Shown here piece after piece: positions 23,496 to 31,254 of a stretch of DNA of 34,970 nucleotides (position 1 is the stretch's first letter; each line of letters begins with the position of its first letter). The stretch spans positions 1 to 34,970 of the forward strand of contig JAYTPK010000323.1 in NCBI GenBank assembly GCA_043747295.1. The letters are read 5' to 3'. The notes under the pieces were generated by a model. The model made no database searches. It was not told the origin of the DNA and worked only from the letters and a program-made list of their open reading frames with translations. Source of the stretch: JAAFIP01 sp043747295 (GTDB taxonomy: Bacteria; Pseudomonadota; Gammaproteobacteria; Burkholderiales; Burkholderiaceae_C). Made by a program: the position numbers and the translations under genes.

Positions 23496-25424
23496 ATGGT
23501 AACTAAAAATCACACATACCAACGATTGATCGTCTGGTTAGCAGGCCTGCTTTTGCAATGCCTGTGGGTAGGCGCGTTACACGCCGCCCCGGTGCTAGAT
23601 TTGCAGTCCCAAGACCGCATGCGCTTTAACACCGATGTGCGCGCGGTGTGGCAAACCACCATGGTGCCCGGCAAGGGGCTAGACACTTCAAAACCGCTGG
23701 ACGCGCAGACCCTATGGGATGTGCCCGAAGATCGCTTTGCACCGGGTACCGCAAAACCTGTGACAGTACGCAATGACCAACGTTTTGTGGGCCGGCTGTC
23801 AGTGCAGGTACAAGACAGCCCCCACAGTTTGGTCATAGAGCTGCCTATGCCGCGCCTTGATGTGGCGCATCTGAGCTACCGCTACCGCAGCGGCGACAGC
23901 ACCACTGCGTGGGCGCAACTGTCTGCTGGCGACCAAATACCCATGGTGCAGTGGCCTTTTGCCAGCCGCAGCCCCGCATTTTTTATACCGCCCAAGCAGG
24001 GTGAGCTGCAGATCATTTTGGATATTCCGCAGCAGGGCCTGTTTCCCAGCCCGGTCAGGCTGTGGGCTGACCCCGCCTTTAGAGAGGCGCATGCCAACCG
24101 CAACACTGAAGCGGGCGCAGCCATGGCACTGCTGTTTTTTACCATGTTGATATGTTTTGGCGCAGCCGCTATTTTTAGGCGGTTTGTATTTTTGGCAGTC
24201 GGTGTGTATTCCATGAGCGTCGCGCTGCTTGCAGCGGGCAATGGGGGTATGGCTGGAGTCTATTTAGGCACCACCACCACTTGGTTTAACGACTATATTA
24301 AATACGTAACGTCGATCTTTTTTGGCGCTTTGGTGCCATGGACTATCAGTGCAGTGGTAGGGCAAAAATACTATTCAAAATTTGTCGCCCATCTGGCCAA
24401 TTTTTGGTTGGTAGGTACCCTAGTGGCATTGACAGTCATGCTCTTTACAGTGGACCGCGAGATCCATTGGGCCATAACGGCACCCTTTTTAATTGCCAGT
24501 TTAATTTTTGGCCTGGGCATTGCCCTGGCTAGCGTGGTGCGTGGTCAGGTGCATGCCTATTGGTCACTGGCGGCTATGCTGCTAATTTGTGTCGCCATCT
24601 TTCTGCCTATTGCTGCCTACTGGGGATATCTAGATGGTCAGTGGAGCTACACCATCACGATGCTGGCCTTCTCGCTATCGTCGGCGTTATTGCTGTTTGC
24701 CTTGCTGCTGCAATATAGGCATGGCAACCGGGTGATCGACCGCGCTGCGTATTCACCCAACCGCGATGCGCTGACAGGCTTATTAAACCGCACTGGTTTT
24801 GAGCATAAGCTGGCGCAGACGGCGACTGAGATCAGCGCACAAAATTCTTATGCCTTGTTTATGTACGTTAGCGTAAGAGATGCCGCCAAGCTAGAAGAAC
24901 AATTTGGCGGCGAGGGATTTGAATCTGGCATGGTGCAAATGGCAGCGGCTTTATCGTCCACTGTGTCGGTGGTAGACACCGTGGCCCGTGTAGGCACTAA
25001 TACCTTTGCGATCACCGTAAGCATGGCGCATGACGCCAAGATGGCCAACGCTTTTGCGCAAAAGATCATCACCCGCACCATGTCCATGAGCAGCCACAGC
25101 GCGCCCATGGCCCAAACTGCCCGTATTGCCATGGCTTGGATACCCGTGTACGGCCGCACACTGCGTGATTTGGAAAAGCTAGCCAAACAAGTGCTGCATG
25201 ACATGGGTGACGGCAAGCGCATAGGCTGGATAGGCGGTGCACTGGCGCATACCCAAAACCCCCAGATCGCACAAGCCAATATCCAAGACGCACAATCAGC
25301 ACCCTTTAGCGACTCTGTTCACAGTGTGATCAACCGCGTAGAGCGCGAGATGGAGCAAGAGCGGTTAGAGGCAGTTAAACTGCGTGCCGACCGCATAGTA
25401 AAAGTAGTGCGGCCAGACAACTAA
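23496..25424 (+). CDS. 7TM-DISM sensor protein with degenerate GGDEF domain
   Basis: A 642-residue membrane protein. A signal-like hydrophobic N-terminus (~10-31) leads to a periplasmic 7TMR-DISMED2-like beta domain (to ~210). Then come about seven hydrophobic segments (~206-410), including FFTMLICFGAAAIF and ILICVAIFLPIAAYWG-like stretches, and a cytoplasmic GGDEF-fold domain starting at NRDALTGLLNRTGFE. At the signature position, the family motif R-x-G-G-D-E-F reads RVGTNTF (residues 498-504), so three of the five signature residues are lost and diguanylate cyclase activity is unlikely. It may act as a nucleotide-binding or dimerisation output. The start lies 44 bases after dxs. Its stop is 2 bases from the convergent tRNA-Gly gene. 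Confidence 0.9.
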   Translation: MVTKNHTYQRLIVWLAGLLLQCLWVGALHAAPVLDLQSQDRMRFNTDVRAVWQTTMVPGKGLDTSKPLDAQTLWDVPEDRFAPGTAKPVTVRNDQRFVGRLSVQVQDSPHSLVIELPMPRLDVAHLSYRYRSGDSTTAWAQLSAGDQIPMVQWPFASRSPAFFIPPKQGELQIILDIPQQGLFPSPVRLWADPAFREAHANRNTEAGAAMALLFFTMLICFGAAAIFRRFVFLAVGVYSMSVALLAAGNGGMAGVYLGTTTTWFNDYIKYVTSIFFGALVPWTISAVVGQKYYSKFVAHLANFWLVGTLVALTVMLFTVDREIHWAITAPFLIASLIFGLGIALASVVRGQVHAYWSLAAMLLICVAIFLPIAAYWGYLDGQWSYTITMLAFSLSSALLLFALLLQYRHGNRVIDRAAYSPNRDALTGLLNRTGFEHKLAQTATEISAQNSYALFMYVSVRDAAKLEEQFGGEGFESGMVQMAAALSSTVSVVDTVARVGTNTFAITVSMAHDAKMANAFAQKIITRTMSMSSHSAPMAQTARIAMAWIPVYGRTLRDLEKLAKQVLHDMGDGKRIGWIGGALAHTQNPQIAQANIQDAQSAPFSDSVHSVINRVEREMEQERLEAVKLRADRIVKVVRPDN

Positions 25425-25426
25425 TG

Positions 25427-25500
25427 TGGAGCGGGTGATGGGAATCGAACCCACGTTATTTGCTTGGGAAGCAAGAGTCCTACCATTGAACGACACCCGC
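25427..25500 (-). tRNA. tRNA-Gly (CCC anticodon)
   Basis: The minus strand folds as a tRNA: acceptor GCGGGTG pairs with CACCCGC, followed by T and an encoded CCA. The D-arm contains TTCAATGGTAGGA, the anticodon stem TTGC/GCAA encloses loop TTCCCAA (anticodon CCC, reading GGG), and the T-arm is GTGGGTTCGATTCCCAT. It is convergent with, and almost touches, the stop of the DISM-GGDEF gene. Confidence 0.96.
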
Positions 25501-25540
25501 GCTGCTATTTGATTATAGAAGCCTGCCTTGGCGGCACAGC

Positions 25541-25972
25541 TCAAGGCCGCAGATAAGCCCAGCCTTCACGCTGGCGGCCCATGATGTGCACGACACCCGC
25601 TGGCACATAGCCCACGCTGGGTAGAACATCGGCTTTGGTGAGTTTGAAGTTACGCATGCTGTTCTCGCAGGCTAATATTTTCACGCCCGCCTTGGTAGCA
25701 TCATCCAAGCGGGTGTTCACTACTGAGTCAAATTTGACCATGTTGATGCCTGGGCCGAAAGCCACGATTTCTACATCGACATTGGCTGAGCCTAGTTCAT
25801 CTTGCACGTTCTTAGCGTTGTTCAAAACCAAGTTCCACTTGCTGGTGTCTGCATCGCTCACCTGAATGACGATTTTTTGACGGGTATTAGCGTCGTTGCG
25901 CGCAGTTTGAGCGCAAGCTGTCACCAGCAGCACTGCGCTGCATAGACTGAGAAGGGCGGCACGCCTGAACAT
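25541..25972 (-). CDS. DsrE-family lipoprotein
   Basis: A 143-residue protein of the DsrE/DsrF-like fold (sulfur-relay-related, small alpha/beta). The N-terminus is a lipoprotein signal, with lipobox VTAC and acylated Cys at residue 20, so it is probably membrane-tethered in the periplasm, unlike cytosolic TusD/DsrE. The body shows KIVIQVSDAD, VEIVAFGPGINMV, a Cys in ILACENSMRN at the usual active-Cys position, and the hallmark C-terminus VGYVPAGVVHIMGRQREGWAYLRP. The biochemical role of these exported DsrE-like proteins is not established. It stands alone between the tRNA and repeat copy E. Confidence 0.88.
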   Translation of the reverse strand: MFRRAALLSLCSAVLLVTACAQTARNDANTRQKIVIQVSDADTSKWNLVLNNAKNVQDELGSANVDVEIVAFGPGINMVKFDSVVNTRLDDATKAGVKILACENSMRNFKLTKADVLPSVGYVPAGVVHIMGRQREGWAYLRP

Positions 25973-26065
25973 AAATTTTGGCTTTCATTGTTATAAGTTA
26001 AGGCTGTAATGGTAACTGCTGTTTGACAACTGACAAGAACTGCAACTTTACCAATAAAAAGTGCC

Positions 26066-26109
26066 CCTAGTCCAAGCATTTATTGCTTAAGTAGCTATTA
26101 TATTTATAG
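26066..26109 (+). repeat. 44-bp dispersed repeat, copy E
   Basis: Diverged in the body (TAGTCCAAGCATTTATTGCT, then TAAGTAG), but the terminal stem is exact: GCTAT - TATATTT - ATAGC. It ends 93 bases before the start of the methyltransferase gene. Confidence 0.92.
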
Positions 26110-26202
26110 CGTGCACATTCAGGGGTAATGCAACCCGCGTTGCAGCCCTAGGCGCTGTGCGCTAAGGTAACGGCTTGTTTGCTTTTAATTTAGGACGCTA
26201 GC

Positions 26203-26958
26203 ATGGTACCTCGCACACCTTTCTTACCGCGCCGTTGCGCATTGCAGTGGTTGGCCACTGGCCTGGCCGCCTGCGCCAGTCCATGGGCCTTAGCGCAAAA
26301 ATTCCCCAACCCTGAATCGGGCAAATACCAGCGGGTGCCGCTGACGGCTGACGGTATTGGCAAAAAGTACATGGGCCGCGAGATAGCTGGGGTAATGGGC
26401 TGGCAGGGCGCTGCCTGGCTGGAGCGTGATGAGCGTGAGCAAGAAGAGCGTGGCGATCTGCTGCTGCGCGAGCTAGGCCTCAAACCGGGCATGGTGGTGG
26501 CGGACGTGGGCGCAGGCACCGGCTACTACGCGCGGCGCATAGCCCCGCTGGTGGGCAGCAGCGGGCAGGTGCTGGCGGTAGACGTGCAGCCCGAGATGAT
26601 TGAGATGCTCACAGCCATGGCCAGCAAGGCCAAGCTGACCAATATCAAGCCTGTGTTGTGCAAGGTGGATAACGTCAATCTGCCCGACGCCAGCGTCGAT
26701 TTGGCCATTATGGTGGACGTGTACCACGAGCTGGAGTTTCCGTTTGAGGTGATGGAGTCCATAGTGCGCGCCCTAAAGCCCGGCGGCAAGTTGGTGTTCG
26801 TTGAATACCGCGCCGAAGACCCTAAAGTGCCCATCAAGGCGCTGCACAAAATGAGCCAGGCGCAGGTGCGCAAAGAGGCCAGCCAGCACGCGCTGAACTA
26901 CGAACGCACGGCCAACACACTGCCTTGGCAACATGTGATTGTGTTTAGTAAAAAATGA
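26203..26958 (+). CDS. Class I SAM-dependent methyltransferase with N-terminal export signal
   Basis: A 251-residue protein. From about residue 85 it is a canonical Rossmann methyltransferase: motif I VVADVGAGTGYYARRI (98-113), an acidic strand-2 end at LAVDVQPEM, and LKPGGKLVFVEYR for motif III. Before this is MGREIAGVMGWQGAAWLER, a conserved block of an uncharacterised proteobacterial family. The first ~32 residues look like an export signal: PRRCALQWLATGLAACASPWALAQ, with twin arginines, a LAAC lipobox-like site (Cys24) and an ALA-Q type I site. An AGGA seven bases before the ATG supports this start. Substrate and location are unclear, since SAM is not expected in the periplasm. Confidence 0.88.
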   Translation: MVPRTPFLPRRCALQWLATGLAACASPWALAQKFPNPESGKYQRVPLTADGIGKKYMGREIAGVMGWQGAAWLERDEREQEERGDLLLRELGLKPGMVVADVGAGTGYYARRIAPLVGSSGQVLAVDVQPEMIEMLTAMASKAKLTNIKPVLCKVDNVNLPDASVDLAIMVDVYHELEFPFEVMESIVRALKPGGKLVFVEYRAEDPKVPIKALHKMSQAQVRKEASQHALNYERTANTLPWQHVIVFSKK

Positions 26959-26985
26959 GGTGTGAGGTGTGAGGTGTGAGGTGTG
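26957..26985 (+). repeat. 7-bp tandem repeat, four copies
   Basis: Four perfect GAGGTGT units plus one base start inside the stop codon of the methyltransferase gene and continue into the spacer before repeat copy F. Copy-number change would leave the protein end essentially untouched. Confidence 0.9.
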
Positions 26986-27005
26986 CTTTAGGAGCGTTTT
27001 TGGCT

Positions 27006-27049
27006 TGTAGTCCAAGTATTTACTGCTCAGACAGCTATGCTATCTATAG
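27006..27049 (+). repeat. 44-bp dispersed repeat, copy F
   Basis: TGTAGTCCAAGTATTTACTG, then CTCAGACAG and the terminal stem GCTAT - GCTATCT - ATAGC. It lies 25 bases upstream of the LexA-like box and 73 bases upstream of the parE start codon. Confidence 0.95.
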
Positions 27050-27074
27050 CAATTCGGTGTGCGTAAAATTCAAA

Positions 27075-27090
27075 CTGTAATTTCATACAG
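27075..27090 (+). promoter_or_regulatory. LexA-type (SOS) operator candidate upstream of parE
   Basis: A perfect CTGT-N8-ACAG (CTGTAATTTCATACAG) extends to a longer palindrome, CAAACTGT / ACAGTTTG (27071-27094). This matches the LexA consensus known for beta- and gammaproteobacteria. It overlaps the place of a -35 element if TACAAT at 27110 is the -10, the classical arrangement for repression. Binding is not demonstrated. Confidence 0.6.
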
Positions 27091-27109
27091 TTTGCATTCA
27101 TCTTCCCTC

Positions 27110-27115
27110 TACAAT
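27110..27115 (+). promoter_or_regulatory. Putative parE -10 element
   Basis: TACAAT lies seven bases before the parE ATG. Transcription would start at or within a base or two of the ATG, giving a leaderless mRNA. This fits the absence of a Shine-Dalgarno sequence. No good -35 hexamer is visible at 16-18 bases. Confidence 0.35.
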
Positions 27116-27122
27116 CACCGTC

Positions 27123-29105
27123 ATGGCAGATAAATTACACACACAGCTAACCACCGGCTACAGCGAAGGCTCGATCCGCGTTCTTAAAGGCCTAGAGCCT
27201 GTCAAGCAGCGCCCTGGCATGTACACGCGCACCGACAATCCGCTGCACGTCATTCAAGAGGTGCTGGACAACTCGGCTGACGAGGCGCTGGCAGGCTTTG
27301 GCAAGAAGATCAAAGTAACTTTGCACACCGACGGCTCGGTCAGCGTAGATGACGACGGGCGCGGCATTCCGATTGGCATGCACCCCGAAGAGAAAGCGCC
27401 TGTCATAGAGCTGGTGTTCACCCGCCTGCATGCGGGCGGCAAATTTGACAAAGGCAAGGGCGGGGCCTACAACTTCTCGGGCGGCCTGCACGGCGTGGGC
27501 GTGAGTGTGACCAACGCTTTAGGCAAGCGGCTGGAGGCCACTTCGTACCGCGAAGGCATGGTGGCAAAATTAGTGTTTGAAGGCGGTGACGTGGTGGAGA
27601 AACTGCACCTGCGCAAACAAATTGAAGGCGACCGCAAGCAAGGCACCAGTGTGCGCGTGTGGCCCGATGGCAAATATTTTGAATCGCTGGTGATTCCGCT
27701 GAACGAGCTCACCCACTTGCTGCGCAGCAAAGCCGTGCTGATGCCCGGCGTGAGCGTGACGCTGGTGAACGAAAAAACCAAAGACACACAAACCTGGCAA
27801 TACAAAGGTGGCCTGCGCGACTATTTGGAACAAACGCTGAACGGCGACGTGGTGATCCCGCTGTGGGAGGGCGACGGCTACGCCGATGCCAAAGACGACA
27901 CCTTTGCCGACGGCGAGGGCGCGGCGTGGTGTGTGGCGTTTACCGAAGACGGCCAACCCGTGCGCGAGAGCTATGTTAATTTGATTCCCACCACCAACGG
28001 CGGCACGCATGACAGTGGGCTGCGCGATGGCTTGTTCACTGCGGTGAAAAGTTTTATTGAGCTGCACAGCCTGCTGCCCAAAGGCGTAAAGCTGCTGCCT
28101 GAGGACGTGTTTGCACGCGCATCGTATGTGCTGAGCGCCAAGGTGCTAGACCCACAGTTTCAGGGCCAGATCAAAGAGCGCCTGAACTCGCGCGACGCGG
28201 TGCGACTGGTGTCTAACTATGTGCGCCCTGCCATGGAGCTGTGGTTGAACCAGCACGTAGACTACGGCAAAAAACTGGCTGACCTGGCCATCAAAGCCGC
28301 ACAAACCCGCCAGCGCGCTGGGCAAAAGGTGGAAAAACGCAAAGGCTCTGGCGTGGCGGTGCTGCCGGGCAAGCTGACCGATTGCGAGAGCAAAGACCTG
28401 TCGCACAACGAAGTGTTTTTAGTTGAGGGCGACAGCGCTGGCGGCAGCGCCAAAATGGGCCGCGACAAAGAATGCCAAGCCATATTGCCGCTGCGTGGCA
28501 AAGTACTCAACACCTGGGAGGTAGAGCGCGACCGCTTATTTGCCAACAACGAAATCCACGACATCGCCGTGGCCATTGGCGTAGACCCGCACGGTAAAGA
28601 CGACACCCCCGATTTAAGCGGCCTGCGCTACGGCAAAATTTGTATTTTGAGCGACGCTGACGTAGACGGGTCACACATTCAGGTGTTGCTGCTCACGCTG
28701 TTTTTCAAACACTTTCCTAAGCTGATCGACAACGGCAATATCTACGTGGCCCGCCCACCGCTGTTTCGCATTGACGCACCCGCGCGTGGCAAAAAACCCG
28801 CCAGCAAGCAATATGCCCTAGACCAAGGCGAGCTGAACGCCATCTTGGACAAACTGCGCAAAGACGGCGTAGCCGAAGGCAAATGGTCTATCAGCCGCTT
28901 TAAAGGCCTGGGCGAGATGAATGCCGAGCAGCTGTGGGACACCACGCTGAACCCCGACACCCGCCGCCTGCTGCCAGTGCAATACGGCGAGCTAGATGCA
29001 GCGTTCACCGCCATCAAGTTCACCCAGCTCATGGGCAAAGGCGAGGCCGCTGCACGGCGCGAGCTGATGGAGCTGCATGGCGATGCGGTGGAGATTGATG
29101 TGTGA
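27123..29105 (+). CDS. parE: DNA topoisomerase IV subunit B
   Basis: A 660-residue GHKL ATPase/TOPRIM subunit. With ParC it decatenates daughter chromosomes. The ATP site shows EVLDNSADEALAG, DDDGRGIP and GLHGVGVSVTNAL. The TOPRIM domain has FLVEGDSAGGSAKMGRD (~433) and DADVDGSH (~511). The C-terminal SRFKGLGEMNAEQLWDTTLNP is characteristic. Its short length (no GyrB-type insert) and linkage to parC favour ParE over GyrB. Upstream lie repeat copy F and a LexA-like box, with no ribosome-binding site. The stop overlaps the next gene start (TGATG). Confidence 0.95.
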   Translation: MADKLHTQLTTGYSEGSIRVLKGLEPVKQRPGMYTRTDNPLHVIQEVLDNSADEALAGFGKKIKVTLHTDGSVSVDDDGRGIPIGMHPEEKAPVIELVFTRLHAGGKFDKGKGGAYNFSGGLHGVGVSVTNALGKRLEATSYREGMVAKLVFEGGDVVEKLHLRKQIEGDRKQGTSVRVWPDGKYFESLVIPLNELTHLLRSKAVLMPGVSVTLVNEKTKDTQTWQYKGGLRDYLEQTLNGDVVIPLWEGDGYADAKDDTFADGEGAAWCVAFTEDGQPVRESYVNLIPTTNGGTHDSGLRDGLFTAVKSFIELHSLLPKGVKLLPEDVFARASYVLSAKVLDPQFQGQIKERLNSRDAVRLVSNYVRPAMELWLNQHVDYGKKLADLAIKAAQTRQRAGQKVEKRKGSGVAVLPGKLTDCESKDLSHNEVFLVEGDSAGGSAKMGRDKECQAILPLRGKVLNTWEVERDRLFANNEIHDIAVAIGVDPHGKDDTPDLSGLRYGKICILSDADVDGSHIQVLLLTLFFKHFPKLIDNGNIYVARPPLFRIDAPARGKKPASKQYALDQGELNAILDKLRKDGVAEGKWSISRFKGLGEMNAEQLWDTTLNPDTRRLLPVQYGELDAAFTAIKFTQLMGKGEAAARRELMELHGDAVEIDV

Positions 29106-29683
29106 TGACTGCTGATACCGTCCAACACGGCGCAGTCATGAGCGTGCCCTATCGGTGGGGCAGCGCGCTATGGCCCATTGCCATAGGTGCGGGTGTGTTT
29201 ATTTTTGGGGTGTGGGTGCTCAAGACTGACGTGCTGGGTGTCAGTTTTAAAGATCTTGATTTAGAAGATGTTTTCTCTAGTTTGTTTTGTGTGATGCTGG
29301 GCCCTGTTGCAATGGGGCTGGGCTGGGTTAGCTGTATGGCGCGCCTTCAATCGCAGCTGGCCAAAGGCCTGGAGCTGGTGGTGGATGACCGTGGGCTGCA
29401 CCACTACATTTTGGGTACTGTGCCTTGGAGCGAGATCAAAGAGCTGACTTACCTGGAGGCTAAAGAAGGTGAGAATACCTCGTCTAACGCAGGGGTGCGA
29501 ATTGTGTTGTCGGCTTTGGCGTTCAGGCGTTTAGGCCCGCATTTGCAGGGTTTTTCTAATTTTTTTGTCAGACTGCAGTTGGGGTATTCAAAAGACAAGC
29601 AGCAATTGTCGTTGACCTACAGCGCGCCTTTGTGTGACCCCTACGCTTTATGGCAACGCATGTGCCGCGAGGTGAAATTTTGA
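29105..29683 (+). CDS. Hypothetical membrane protein with PH-like region
   Basis: A 192-residue protein of unknown function. Two hydrophobic segments (ALWPIAIGAGVFIFGVWVL and SLFCVMLGPVAMGLGWVSCM) precede a cytoplasmic-type domain with LELVVDDRGLHHYILGTVPWSEIKEL, a pattern seen in bacterial PH-like (YdbT/STM3941-type) domains. That assignment is tentative. The ATG at 29105 overlaps the parE stop; a GTG one codon earlier is also possible. It is likely translated from the parE transcript. Confidence 0.75.
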   Translation: MTADTVQHGAVMSVPYRWGSALWPIAIGAGVFIFGVWVLKTDVLGVSFKDLDLEDVFSSLFCVMLGPVAMGLGWVSCMARLQSQLAKGLELVVDDRGLHHYILGTVPWSEIKELTYLEAKEGENTSSNAGVRIVLSALAFRRLGPHLQGFSNFFVRLQLGYSKDKQQLSLTYSAPLCDPYALWQRMCREVKF

Positions 29684-30237
29684 ATAACAACCTGTCTCAC
29701 ACCACGACTCGCGTGCGCCTGCGCCCCACCATGCAAAGTGACCTTACGTATGTGTTGTCGCTGGAGCAAGACGAACACAACCTGCCTTTCATCACTCCGT
29801 GGGACCGCACACAGCATGAGGCGGCGATTCGGTTTCCAGACATGCGGCACTTTATTATCGAAGGCGGTGAAGGCCTAGAGCCTGCAGGTTTTTTGATTTT
29901 GATTGGCTGCCGCAGTCAGCACCAGTCCCTAGAGCTTAAGCGCATGGTGGTGCACAGCAAAGGCGCAGGCTTTGGCCGCGCTGCGCTGCGGGTGGCCAAG
30001 CGCGTGGCGTTTGATGATTTAAAAGCGCACCGGTTTTGGTTAGACGTGAAGCAAAGCAACGCACGGGCTAAAGCGTTCTACGACAGCGAAGGTTTTGTGG
30101 TGGAGGGCACGCTGCGTGATGCCGTCAAAGTCACACTAGACGATGGCCGTGCAAGCTTTGATTCGCTGATGGTGTTGTCTATGCTGCACAGCGAGTTTGA
30201 TGCACGCCGTGCCGCTGGGCTGGAGCTACGGACATGA
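29680..30237 (+). CDS. GNAT family N-acetyltransferase
   Basis: A ~185-residue RimJ/RimL-like acetyltransferase: RVRLRPTMQSDLTYVLSLEQ, then LELKRMVVHSKGAGFGRAALRVAKRVAF (acetyl-CoA loop), HRFWLDVKQSNARAKAFYDSEGFVVEGTLRDA. It probably acetylates a protein N-terminus or small amine; the target is unknown. A TTG at 29680 with GAGGTG six bases upstream overlaps the previous stop by 4 bases and is preferred. An ATG at 29650 would add ten residues and has no ribosome-binding site. Its stop overlaps the next gene's ATG. Confidence 0.85.
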   Translation: MNNNLSHTTTRVRLRPTMQSDLTYVLSLEQDEHNLPFITPWDRTQHEAAIRFPDMRHFIIEGGEGLEPAGFLILIGCRSQHQSLELKRMVVHSKGAGFGRAALRVAKRVAFDDLKAHRFWLDVKQSNARAKAFYDSEGFVVEGTLRDAVKVTLDDGRASFDSLMVLSMLHSEFDARRAAGLELRT

Positions 30238-31220
30238 TGCGCCGCTGGACGCGCTGTGTGCACGCTTTGGCGATCATGTGCTGGATGGCCTTGACGGCCA
30301 GTAGCGCTTGGGCTGACGTGTGGGGCTATGTGGACGCAAAAGGCGTAGCGTATTTTGCAAACGAGAAAGTCGACGACCGCTACGAGCTGTACTTTAAAGG
30401 CGGCACCAGCTTTGATACCAAAGACGGTTTGCCTTCTGCAGCTTTAGCTAAAAACCCTAGCGTCACTGCCTCGATGCCGCGCAATGTCAGCGTGCCTAAA
30501 AATGCGCCCAAGCTGTTAGCATTTTTTGATGTGTCGCCTAACTTTAAGGCGGTCAAGCACCATTTGCGCGAGGCATCTAACACTCACAAAATTGATTTTG
30601 AATTACTACAAGCTTTGATAGCCACTGAGTCGGGCTTTGACGCCGCTGTGGTGTCGCCCAAGGGCGCTGTGGGGCTGATGCAGCTGATGCCGCCTACGGC
30701 GCAGCGCTATGGTGTGCAGGCTGATAAAAAAACTACGATAGAGCAAAAACTCACAGACCCCAAAATCAATATCAAAGCCGGTAGCCGCTATCTGCACGAC
30801 TTGTTGAAGATGTTTCCGGGCAATATCGAGCTGGCTTTGGCGGCCTACAACGCAGGCGAGGGCGCAGTCAAACGCTACGGCAATAAAATCCCGCCGTTTC
30901 CAGAAACCCAAAACTATGTGAAAACTGTGATGCAAATCTATGCTTTCTTAAAGCCCCCCAGCATGTTGGTAGCGCAGGCTAAGCCTGGCGATGCCAAACA
31001 GCCCACGCGTGTGCGCATGGAGCTGGGCGCCGGCCCAGCAGGTGCAGCAGGGTCTGTAGGGGGTGCCACGGGCCGTGGCAACATGGTGCCACCATTGGCT
31101 GGCAGCCCAGGCGTTAATCAAGGCGCTAGTGGTACCCAAAGCGTGGGTGCCTCTACTTCTGCTACAGCATCGGGCGCCACGTCCAGTGCAGCGCCGCCGC
31201 CCACTGCCAATTCACCTTAA
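30234..31220 (+). CDS. Lytic transglycosylase (SLT domain)
   Basis: A 328-residue exported murein-cleaving enzyme. The signal peptide ends near ASSAWA-D (27/28). Residues ~28-55 (VWGYVDAKGVAYFANEKVDDRYELYF) match the DUF4124-like leader of such enzymes. The SLT domain has LIATESGFDAAVVSPKGAVGLMQLMPPTAQRYG, with catalytic Glu132, and ELALAAYNAGEGAVKRYG. The last ~65 residues are a Gly/Ala/Ser/Pro-rich tail. It starts in the ATGATG overlapping the GNAT stop, with GGAG eight bases before. The protein cuts glycan strands in the periplasm. Its position between parE and parC may be only transcriptional convenience. Confidence 0.92.
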   Translation: MMRRWTRCVHALAIMCWMALTASSAWADVWGYVDAKGVAYFANEKVDDRYELYFKGGTSFDTKDGLPSAALAKNPSVTASMPRNVSVPKNAPKLLAFFDVSPNFKAVKHHLREASNTHKIDFELLQALIATESGFDAAVVSPKGAVGLMQLMPPTAQRYGVQADKKTTIEQKLTDPKINIKAGSRYLHDLLKMFPGNIELALAAYNAGEGAVKRYGNKIPPFPETQNYVKTVMQIYAFLKPPSMLVAQAKPGDAKQPTRVRMELGAGPAGAAGSVGGATGRGNMVPPLAGSPGVNQGASGTQSVGASTSATASGATSSAAPPPTANSP

Positions 31221-31254
31221 ATTATTTTTTGCCGATCAGCTTTGCAACCCAGTT

